Below the pieces are notes generated by a model that saw only the letters and a program-made list of their open reading frames with translations, was not told the DNA's origin and ran no database searches. DNA of 42,500 nucleotides. Source: Bigelowiella natans CCMP2755. Lineage: Eukaryota > Cercozoa > Chlorarachniophyceae. Positions 33,495-42,500 of this stretch are shown here, piece by piece. The position numbers were made by a program, and so were the translations under genes. Within the stretch, counting starts at the first letter, position 1. Each line of letters begins with the position of its first letter. The stretch is taken from the NCBI GenBank assembly GCA_000320545.1, contig ADNK01000443.1:1-42500 (forward strand). The letters are read 5' to 3'.

Positions 33495-33968
33495 TAATAT
33501 ACACATCTAAGACACATATGTGAATATACGTGTCGCTGTGCTGTGCGTATGTGTGCATTTGTACATTCATGCAAAAGTAATACATGCACACGCTCTCGTT
33601 AGCTAATGACAGCGGCGCATGCAATCGTTGTGTAGGTGTAGTATGTGACGCAGCCTGCACTGTGCACTACAAGTAGCGCACGCTGCTAGCTAATTAACAC
33701 TAGGGCATGTCGGGCCGCCTAGCTAGCTAGATCTTGCTAGCTTGGTGCCTTCATTTTTTGCAGCATGGGCACAGATTATTTTTTTAGTGTTGACTGAGAT
33801 GGCACATGGTATAGCTCCTGTCAGCATGTCTAGATGTTAGTGTAATACTTCTGTACAAGCTAGCAAGCTAGCAAGCCTCATACAAATGCTTGAACACGAG
33901 CATGAATTGCGCTTAGGTGGTTCTTCAAGGTCAAGCAGTGCATCTCATTTTCTCATCAGTCGGGAGCA
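33341..33968. other. Repeats and GCTAGC/TGCA-rich spacer
   Basis: (TA)n(TG)n occupies about 33445-33494. From 33540 the sequence is rich in TGCATG, GCTAGCTAGC and GCAAGCTAGCAAG words. It separates the convergent peroxiredoxin-like (plus) and methyltransferase-like (minus) genes. No gene seen. Confidence 0.55.
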
Positions 33969-34645
33969 TCATCCCATTCTTCGTTTTTTGCCGCTCCTTT
34001 TTGAGCCTGAATAACCCAGAGTCGTGCTCGAAGAAGAGAAACCTGCCTTTCCATCTGAATTAGCACTAGATGCTGATTCAAGTAAAACTGCTTCTCCATA
34101 ATCGAATGTGCTCCCAAACGGTCCAAGAAGAGCTTCGCTCTAAGCATTTAAGTAGTGTGTTCAACATGTCAATATGCTGTCATACGCGTTCTCACGAATA
34201 AAAGGAACACCTCAATTCGGTTAAAACTCAAGAACAATATAAAAAAGAACATCATATCGCATTTTCATGTTCGTGTAAGGTTTGCATCTCAAGACTTAAT
34301 TTTCTTGGATATCCATTACTAACGTTACTACATTTCTTACATCTGAGTTGATGGAGCTCTCTGGTACATACTTTTCAAACTGAAGTGGAAACTTTGCCTA
34401 CAAGACGATGAATAAAAATGATCAGTTTCACTCCACAACGAAATCCATATCCAGCTGCAACAAATGGTTGCTAATGTCTCAGCGGGGGATCTACAAAGTG
34501 TATCGATACAGCTACCTCTGATGGCTCCAAAAATACAACGCGCCCGTTTGGTCGGAGAACACGGGTTACATCCCTGAAAAACTGTTGAAAATCCATGGGA
34601 AAACTATTTAGGCACAATAATATTTCACGAAATCTAAGACTTTAG

Positions 34646-34682
<37 letters not shown>

Positions 34683-35654
34683 CGTGTGAGTAACATATTA
34701 CCATACGACAATATATATGTAAATATTATATATATATATATATATATATATTATATTCAACTGTTTTAGTGTTTATGTTTGATGCAGGCGTGTGTTCCAA
34801 TCTTGGTCTATAGTAATACATTGGAGCACCTTGTCTGGATTAACTTTGCCGTTTTCTGTAACTCGAGAGAACTCTCCAACGGTAACAACAGCATCAAATG
34901 ACCCTGAAGTTAAGACGACAATATGCATTTTAGATGATTTAATGACCAACAATCGGTGCCAGCAGTAGTATCTTCACCGTGCGGCAATCATTTATTTCTG
35001 ATATTAGATATTTGGCTCCTTCTACATGTTGACAATGTTGTCGCTGCTACTTGCTTTCATACTTTATGAGGTAACTACGACAGCATTATTTGCGACAATA
35101 GATAAGTCATATGAACCAGCAGGAAGAGCCTTGATTGAATTGGTAACTTGAAGCTTTGGCAGAGCAGATCCTCCAGCGGTAATAACATCTTGCAGCCCTA
35201 CCGTCAGTCCTTCCAGGGTCACTTCAACCTCCCTTGAAGAAGAAGCAGAAGGAGAAGGATGTTACAATATATGATAAAGAATGAAATGATGGTGGTATTG
35301 GTGATGATAATTCTGATGATGAAAACTACGGTACAAAAACAAGATCACAACGTGACATAGATGCTTCGACAACTTGGGGAAGTAGAACGCGTCCCGTGCA
35401 GTCCCGCTGCCAACTAAGAGCACCTTCAGTTTTGGGGGGATTTGCTTGAACCTAGACATTCAATGTGGTAGTTCATATATTGATGCTGATGGCGGTGATA
35501 AATTGTTTGGTATTGCGTCCTCAAATCAACATACATGAAATATTTTTTGGGAAGAAAAGGTAAATGAATAGGAAGGTAGCAAGTGAGAGATCTAGATTGC
35601 TGCTACATTTCCGCTTTGAGGTATTCAAGCTTCCAGTATGCTGGGTTTATCATC
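33969..35654 (-). CDS. SAM-dependent methyltransferase-like protein
   Basis: Minus-strand exons: 35654-35607, 35451-35352, 35228-35117, 34903-34830, 34573-34516, 34397-34341, 34139-33969. They give NPAYWKLEYLKAEM (a lead-in common in class I methyltransferases), motif I KVLLVGSGTARDAF, an acidic strand after CHVEV, post-II SFDAVVTVGEFSRV, the helix-strand DVTRVLRPNGRVVFLEPSE, and a C-terminal tail rich in Ser and Gly ending GKKRRMG. Class I methyltransferases transfer methyl from S-adenosylmethionine; the acceptor is unknown. Phases fit at all joints except 34830 to 34573, where a phase-2 donor is missing; a small unread exon, a GC donor or a base error may explain it. The ATG at 35653 is a possible start, but an upstream exon is likely. 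The gene converges with the peroxiredoxin-like gene. Confidence 0.7.
34644..34754. repeat. (GT)n and (TA)n tracts in a methyltransferase-like intron
   Basis: (GT)n at about 34647-34680 and (TA)n at about 34722-34752 fill the interval between the SFDAVV and DVTRVL exons, the place where the phase break occurs. Confidence 0.85.
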
Positions 35655-35880
35655 CTGTTGAACGATGGCGAACAGATACGTAGAAGTATTGTGTGAGAAA
35701 TTGAGTAGCTGAGCATGAGAACATAATTCTTTATGAAAATTAGGTGCAGGTGATTTTAGCGCATATTGTATGTAGTGCTTGGCTGTATTGGTTTCAATTG
35801 TCAATGTCAAAATTCAATTCACCCGCCCGCAACTGGAGATTCTCCTGGCTTTCTGGCGTGGAGTCTATTATTATAGGAGC

Positions 35881-35909
35881 GTCGCCGTACAGGCGAAAGG
35901 TACGGCGAC
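35881..35909. repeat. Perfect 10-bp inverted repeat (hairpin)
   Basis: GTCGCCGTAC, nine-base loop AGGCGAAAG, then GTACGGCGAC. It lies in the possible 5' exon of the methyltransferase gene and could fold in RNA or DNA. Confidence 0.85.
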
Positions 35910-36675
35910 AATCCTAAACGTGACATCGTAGTAGTCGTCCTGGCTGCTAGCACCGTTCTTCGAAACTTTAGCGGTTGCGAAGTAGAGGTCTGCAACCCAT
36001 TGTTCAAGTACGGGGAAGGAGAATGGATCGGATCAATTTTAAAGCAGCTCCTCGGCCTAAGGAAGGAAGGAAATATCGCCTATTTACGTGTGGAATGATC
36101 GAGGATTGCTTCCCACCCATCATGCGTGGTCACCGTGCAACATATTAAACCGAAGCAATAATGGTCCAGCCCTAGTCATGCAATGCAAGTGCACCTGTGT
36201 GCAGAGCGTGAAGCCACGAGGTTCGAGTCAAGGGCACAAAAGATGAGAAGTGGAACATAGTAGACCAAGCGCTGGCGAGATACCATGAGGGTGGGTGGGT
36301 TGGATTTATCAGTTTAGGCCGACAATCGATCGCGAGGGTTCTTCCTTCCTTCGATCCTCCTGAATCCGTACCGTTAATTCTTCCGTTAGTAAGGGGGGTG
36401 GTACGTCGATACGTCCATGTGATGGATTGTTGTTGCCTGGTGTGTTGTGAGCAGAAAGTAGTTGTTGCCGATGTGTTGCGAGCAGAAAGTTGTTGCCGAG
36501 GTGTTGCGAGCTGGTGAAGAACCCTGGCCGATATTCCAGGGACGTGTTCTTAATTTCTCGGCTTCCCTTCGCGCCAGCCTTCTCCTGTTCCGACCTGATC
36601 ATCGGCCACCCTGCCCCTGCTCCTCCTAGTGCAGAGCAGGCCTCGACAGCTTCGTTCGTCGCCAGGTAGCATCGC

Positions 36676-36676
<1 letters not shown>

Positions 36677-36730
<54 letters not shown>
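36677..36730. repeat. (GA)n microsatellite
   Basis: Long GA run about 90 bases upstream of the helicase start codon; likely in its promoter or leader. Confidence 0.9.
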
Positions 36731-36734
<4 letters not shown>

Positions 36735-36819
36735 GCTTTGAACCAACAGAGATGATCTTCTTCTTCTTCTTAAATGCCAGACTACTTTAGTGGAATGAAA
36801 TAGGCGCATTTCCCGACCG

Positions 36820-39494
36820 ATGCGAAGGGCTCTGCGACAGAGGAAGGACTGGGTTGTGCTGCTGCTATGCATGATTGCGGTATCCTTGTGCAGAGAAAGA
36901 GGCCCGGAGGAGAGGGGCCGGGTATCTGGTCTAACCTCAGGAAAGGCAGCAGCAAGGAAAGCTGCAGGACAATCGCGTGGCAAAGCTGACGACGGCAGTC
37001 GCAGATCCACGTCGAAGTTTGGACCCATCCCTGTCTCACAACGGATTCGAACGCGTCTTGACGCGCTCGGTCTCTCTCATCCTACCGCCATCCAGAAGGC
37101 AGCCATGCTTCGGATACTCGACCGGAACAACACCGTGATTCACGCAGGTTATTTCATACTACATACTGCAGTCTCTCTTCACCTAGTGATGATGATAATG
37201 ATGATGATGATGATGATGATGTTGCGTTATGGTGTGAGGCGGCGCATGCAGTAATCTTTAACGACGGAGAATATCGATGATCCTGCCTCCGTAGCAGAGC
37301 ACAGCCTCTACTGGAGTAGGAGGATAATCGTTGTCTTCTGTCGTCAAAAAAGCTATATGAACGCTATATGAGCTAATATGCTGTGGAAATGGAACGCCAT
37401 TCTTCACTGTTGGAATGGGGTTCACCTTTACTCCCAGCTCCATCCTGTTTGAAAGGCTTTTCTTTCCACAAGAATTAAAAACAATTAAACACAACCATCA
37501 ACGACAACAGAAACGGGGAGTGGGAAGACCCTCGCCTACTTATTGCCCCTCTTGAGCCGCTGGGAACAAAACGATGTAGTTTCGAGGCATCGAGCCAGCA
37601 GCACCAACAGAACTGGCCGTGGTGGTAGCAGCAACGACAGCTGTGGAAGGCATATTAGTCGCCCTTTGATCATGGTTGTGGCCCCCTCGCCTGAGCTGGC
37701 AGAGCAAGTTGGGAAGTGGGTCGAGGGAATTCATCCGGATGGAGAAGGCGGAAAGCGAGCGCGGGGAGGAGGAAGAGGGGGGGAAGCTGTAAACTGCCAG
37801 CGGGCGTCTGTTGTCGTCACCTCGAGTACCAACATTGAGCCAATGTCCGTTAGTTTAATTTTTTATCGTCATGAGCATCAGTAGCAGCATCATTATCATC
37901 ATCATATTTATTCGCGACGTCGTCGTTTTTCATCGAATGTTCTTCTCCCCCAATTTATTCCACAACACACTACTTTCGGACTTCCTTTTCGCCATCATCC
38001 ATCAGCACCACCACCACTGATGAGGAGAGTATCATAGGAGAAAGGAAGAAGAAGAAGAAGAAGGAGGAGGGAATTGAGAGAAGAGAATGAGGACAGAGAA
38101 ACAGTTGAGACGATGGAAGAGTCTTCTCATCTGTAGAAACACGCATGATGCACAAACTGGTGGAATGTCAATTTGCACTCCTACAAATCTCACCCTCCCC
38201 CCCTCTTCCACTATTTCTGCATCCTCATCCTCATGGTTCATCCGAAACAACCTTAGAACCGAGCTGCTCACCGACGAGGCCAACGTAAGTAGTAGCCGTA
38301 GAATAGTTGTGGACGACGACATCACGACTGTGACAAGAAATCAATCAATCAGTCGATCGAGGACAACCTAGAGAGATAAAGGAATCATATATGTGTTATG
38401 CTTCTCCCCTCTGCTGCCATCACGACCTCAGAGAATATATCTCTTTCCATGTTTCTATGCATCTCTCTTTCGCTCGCACCCACACACGCCGCCAATACAC
38501 GTATTAGAGATCCTCTCTGTGGGCATTGATTGGCACTCCAGTGGGGTTGTATAAGCTACTCCGGAGGCAAATGTGCAAGGACGCCATCCTCCCAAACATC
38601 GATGCTATCGTGCTGGATGAGGCAGACAGGTTAGAGTAATAGGCGCTGTTGTTGCTTTGCAGTTAGCGTGATTGATATATGCATATTATAATATTATGTG
38701 CCTTTATTGGCTACTACCTCAGCTTCGCATCAATCATTTTCTTTCCTCCCTTTCTTCTTCTTCTTCTTCTTCCTCCTCCTCCTCCTTGTTCCGTAATCCC
38801 CCTCCCCCGTCAGCTACATCCCCGAGTCACTTCCTTCTAACAAAGCTTCACTGAAACTGCTGGGCTTGGTAAGGAGCCTACCCCCCCCCCCCCCCCCCCC
38901 CTTTCCCCCCACCCTCCGTGTCTGTAGCGATGACTGCTAAGTGAGGGGGGAGGATGGAGAAACGATCGTAAGTAAGGATCTATCTTACAGACGATTGGGG
39001 AGGGTTAGAAAAGAGAGGGGAAGCAGGCTGGGGCCAAGGAATACAAAAAGATCATCGTAGATGTTGAGAGTATATATTATCATCACCGCTATCATCACAT
39101 CATCATCATCATCATCATCGTCATCATCTATCTACGGCCGTACGCTTCCCTTTCCCCCCTCCTTTGTGACGCCATCATACATAGTTCAAGAAGAAACCGA
39201 GCGCAGCCATGCAAGTAGTGAAGGAGGATGCCATGAGAGCGGGTACGACTGCATGTTCAGATGAGAAGGAGGATGAGCAGGAGAATGAGGAGGAGGAGGA
39301 GGAGGAGGAGGAGGAGGAGGAGGAGGAAAAAGAGGCTCAACTTCGAGAAGGAGTACTCCCTCGCGGACGTCGTAGCAGCCTCGTCGATGTTCAGCTCATT
39401 TGCGCGTCGGCCACAATGCATGTGAGCGAATTCAACCTACATACTTACTTACTATCAATAAATCAATAGATTAATAAATTAATATGCGTTTTAT

Positions 39495-39533
<39 letters not shown>

Positions 39534-39590
39534 GTGTGTGTGTGTGTGTTCCTAAAAAAGAATCTTAAGAGATTGCATGAAATAATGCCG

Positions 39591-39621
<31 letters not shown>

Positions 39622-39786
39622 TGGTGATGGTGGTCCTGAACAGTGATGATTTAGCGTTGATTCGAAGCCACACACACACACACACATATACACACACTAT
39701 TTTCGCACAAGCATAATCTTGTCATTCAAAACATTGAATACGAATATTCGTGAGCATTTCCTTTGATGTATCCTCTCAAGAAATGA

Positions 39787-39821
<35 letters not shown>

Positions 39822-40042
39822 AACAACAAAAATGGTTTAGCGCCATCCATCCAAATGTGACATATTCTAAAATGCTGCTGCTCTACCTCTCTTTCTTCCT
39901 TTCCGTTTGCTTCTTAATTGAATGTATAATATAGGCGGCAACAAGGAAAGTGCTGTCTCGATTCCTCGGATATCGAAGAGTCGCGGTAATACTATTCACA
40001 CACCAGTTTTTTCATCATATAATATTTAAAATGTGATGTTAG

Positions 40043-40110
<68 letters not shown>

Positions 40111-40461
40111 GTGATATATGAATAGGATGCAGGAAAAGTGGTGACCTGTCCCCCGGCGCACCTTCCAAAGAAGTTCTATTGCATTAAGAGAGGCGTTGGA
40201 AATGTACTGCATCTAATAATACGTCAGTAGCGATCAACCTGGATAGATCTCTCCGGCTCAAGCCGCAAACTCGGAAGAACATACGTTGATATGTGCGATG
40301 CGCTTTGTTCGTGTTTTGTGCTTATTCTCCGTCTTTTGGTTTGCTCTTAATTCTTTGTCATCCTCCTCCATCAGGTGGGAATGGTAGCCCTCCTGAAACA
40401 CACCGCTGTGGTACCTACTTTTCATGGAAAAAAAGAGTATTTGAAAGAAACGACGACTACT

Positions 40462-40502
<41 letters not shown>

Positions 40503-40587
40503 CTCACGACTCGTCATCGCGGAAAACATCCGACGATTGCTGTCGTGTCCACACGCCTTATTGAAAAGATATATTTGGACTGCCGAA

Positions 40588-40635
<48 letters not shown>

Positions 40636-41692
40636 CGTGTGTGTCAGGTGTGCAGAGGGAGGTCCAGCAGCAGTAGCAGTATCAATAGCGACAACAACAA
40701 CGCCAATGGTGAAGTGGCGACAAGCACAACGGCAACCGCCCCCCCCACCGACGAAGATAGTAACCACGCCGTTCTGTTTGACATGCTCGGTCAAGTGTGG
40801 AATGCGACACGTCCTGAGAGGGCTTTCATCATCTTTCGAGACCATAAGCGCCTAACGCATAGTAAGGTACTAGCTGTGGCTGTCGTACTAGTAGAAGTAG
40901 TAGTAGTAATTGCTGCCAGTGTGATTCCAGTGTACAACCTCCTCCTCCTTCCCCTCCTCCTCCTCCTCCTCCTCCTAGGCTGTAGCTCTGGCTCGGAAGT
41001 GTATACAATCCAAGGGAGTGGCACCTTACTCCGCTGAAATGACTCTTAGCAACATGACAAGAATCTGGCCTTCCCCATCCACACGTGCCGTCATTGCCAG
41101 CTTCAGAGCGGCGAGGGGTCTTGATCTCCGAGATGTCAACCACGTTTTCATCCTGGGAGTACCTCCAACCCCCGACGACTACTTGCACCTTGCTGGGAGG
41201 GCAGGGAGGGAGGGGAGGAAAGGCACGGTGAGGGCTAGCGAGCAGAAAGAGAGAGAAAGAGAGTGAGAGAGGGAGAGGGAGAGGTTGCCGCTACTTCAGC
41301 GCCACCCCATACAATCATCCCCGTCACGGCTGCAAGTTGTTTGGGCCGTGGTGTTGTCATCGTCTCAACCCCCCCCCCCCCCCCACTCTTTCCTCATGGA
41401 ATCAAACACCATCTCATTATGCCATGATCCGCCATAAAATGCACAGGTGATAACGATAGCCACTGAACCTGAAATCTCCGTGTTGAAGGCACATGCAATG
41501 GCGCTGGGGGTTCCTTTGAACGTCGTTGATCTGGAAAAAGAGGTCAAGATACGTGAGAGGCATGCGAGGCGCGAAGCAGTTCAGGCCGAGCTTGTTCGTA
41601 GATGCCAGGAAAAGATGACAGCAGAGGAATTAGCACTAGATGTGTCACAAAGCCAGCAGCGTCAGCAGAAACGCCGCCGGCGGTCATCTTAG
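36820..41692 (+). CDS. DEAD-box RNA helicase
   Basis: Exons 36820-37147, 37511-37848, 38508-38629, 38814-38868, 39191-39421, 39935-39985, 40126-40203, 40375-40410, 40648-40866, 40979-41227 and 41447-41692 join in phase to about 650 residues. The start MRRALRQRKDWVVLLLCM is basic then hydrophobic, suggesting organelle targeting. Motifs in order: Q motif FGPIP...GLSHPTAIQ, I ETGSGKT (split by intron 1), Ia APSPELAEQ, Ib GTPVGL, II VLDEADS, III CASATMH, IV RAFIIF, V ARGLDLRDVNHV, VI HLAGRAGREGR. The enzyme unwinds RNA with ATP. Ia, Ib and VI each lack an arginine seen in most relatives. A poly-Glu run (39287-39328) precedes motif III, and a Ser/Asn/Thr-rich insert precedes motif IV. The C-terminal tail ends in a basic RRRRSS. 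A further small exon (around 38999-39060) may be missing. Confidence 0.85.
38881..38902. repeat. Poly-C tract
   Basis: Run of about 22 C just after the GTAAGG donor at 38869; a second C run lies at about 41369-41384 in the last intron. Both are on the sense strand of the helicase. Confidence 0.9.
39498..40645. repeat. Group of microsatellites in helicase introns
   Basis: (TC)n(TG)n at 39498-39551, (GAT)n at 39594-39620, (AC)n at 39669-39685, (AGT)n at about 39788-39821, (TC)n(TG)n at 40049-40107, (TC)n at 40469-40500, (TA)n(TG)n at 40592-40645. The compound tracts keep the order pyrimidine then TG on the sense strand. Confidence 0.85.
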
Positions 41693-42500
41693 TTACATAT
41701 GCCATGTGCCATGCCGCGAGACATGTCCAGATGTTGCATTGTAGGCGTTGGTGTGCTGACAATGCATGCTCATGCAGTATGGGCAAGGCCGGATGTGACA
41801 TATCTGATATGCGGGGCATATGCATATAACTATATATCAGAAAAGCTCTTGCTAACTCGCACTGGAAATTGCAGTGAATGAAACGGCATAGCATATGTAG
41901 TCATCGATCACATGCGCAGTCATTTATTGCCATGCTACGTACTGTGATATGATATAGCTACGGTTGATGTCCCTCTGTCTATCTGTATCTATCTAGTTAT
42001 GGCGCTATGAAGCAACACTGCTGATGCATCACACGTAGCATAGTTACGACACAGCAGCAGCAGTCTAATTAAAATAAGGTGCCTTCGACGAATACCTAGA
42101 TACGTACTAGCTAGCTAGCGTACGATGCGCTGCGTGATAGCCTATAGCAGCAGCAAAAATTAGCAGTATTTTAATAATGTTGCACATTTTATAGATTAGT
42201 GACGAACACAGCGAAGTGCAGGCGCACGCGGGAAATAATGGAATCGAGTGAAAACGTAGATAAATCTTGAGTAGTATAGCTAGCAGTATGTGATAGAATG
42301 TCACATCGAGCCACAATGACGCTTTACAGTTATTACTTTAGTCAACACGCCGTATCTATGGGAAATATTATGGCAAACAGGTAATTTGCTTCACCGGACA
42401 GCGACTATTCGTGTACGGATGGAATCGCGAGGAATCAAGAGGAGAGTAGAGAGAGTGGCTCACTATTCTCACTATATACAGAAAAAATATTGTAGTAACT
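41693..42500. other. Spacer at the right edge
   Basis: GCATG, TGCATG and GCTAGCTAGC words are frequent (for example CTAGCTAGCTAGCGTACG around 42107). Only short motif-free open frames occur. No gene seen. Confidence 0.5.

Larger units (their letters stand above)
35655..36819. other. Region upstream of the methyltransferase and helicase genes
   Basis: Between divergent genes. On the minus strand 36010-35870 is open (LEQWVADLYFATAKVSKNG, DDYYDVTFRIVAVPF) and looks coding; it may be the 5' exon of the methyltransferase gene, but no phase-compatible splice was found. In another frame the same DNA reads as a Ser/Thr/Arg-rich leader with an internal ATG. 36300-36560 is GGTGTTGCGAGCAGAAAGT-type repeated sequence (copies near 36440 and 36470). 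(GA)n lies at 36677-36730. Confidence 0.4.

Noticed and set aside
33605-33652. Second SECIS candidate (ATGAC ... AA ... TGAC)
   Set aside because: The bases between the ATGA and TGA elements do not form a continuous helix.
33956-34147. Minus-strand frame ending EEWDDAPD
   Set aside because: Another frame of the same exon joins in phase to the methyltransferase chain and ends GKKRRMG at 33969.
36309-37028. 239-residue minus-strand open frame
   Set aside because: Overlaps helicase exon 1 antisense and reads through the (GA)n repeat as poly-Ser-Leu.
40375-41037. 220-residue plus-strand frame running through (TC)n, (TA)n and (TG)n
   Set aside because: Two helicase exons joined by an intron that happens to lack stops; repeat-coded Ser-Leu, Tyr-Ile and Cys-Val runs are not credible protein.

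Overview
The window is nuclear DNA of a eukaryote. Most genes are split by GT-AG introns whose phases join cleanly, many introns carry long simple repeats, and there is no prokaryotic operon layout. A giant ciliary-type adenylate kinase (AK9-like), an MsrA-like protein and an apparent selenoprotein suggest a flagellated protist or alga. I cannot name the species.

Layout. 1-450: 3' end of an unidentified gene. 451-4300: no gene I can defend. 4345-5778: Sel1-repeat protein lying between TGCA-rich spacers, with decayed extra repeats after its stop. 7380-9035: seven-helix membrane protein of unknown family. 9599-12001 (minus): alpha/beta-hydrolase, 7 exons. 12601-23581: 22-exon, about 2448-residue AK9-like protein, divergent from the hydrolase. 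24335-26715 (minus): EF-hand/transglutaminase-like protein. 26896-27079: cluster of palindromic CCTGACG motifs in the divergent promoter shared with the next gene. 27435-29496: secreted esterase. 31384-31765 (minus): MsrA-like 5' exons. 32178-33088: peroxiredoxin-like gene with an in-frame TGA. 33969-35654 (minus): SAM methyltransferase-like gene. 36820-41692: DEAD-box helicase. 41693-42500: spacer.

The main discovery is the gene at 32178-33088. Seven small exons join in phase into a 179-residue thioredoxin-fold protein. Its only in-frame TGA (32371-32373) sits exactly where the family has its redox cysteine, giving RGDW-U-PFC. About 170 bases after the stop lies a stem-loop with ATGA, an apical AA and a 3' GA, at spacing like a SECIS element. 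Next to it, in divergent orientation, is an MsrA-like gene, so this 2 kb may be an oxidative-damage module.

Intergenic DNA is also distinctive. Most gaps are full of TGCA, GCATGC and GCTAGC words, unlike the exons and introns. All splice models come from reading reading-frame phase and splice signals by eye; no search was run.
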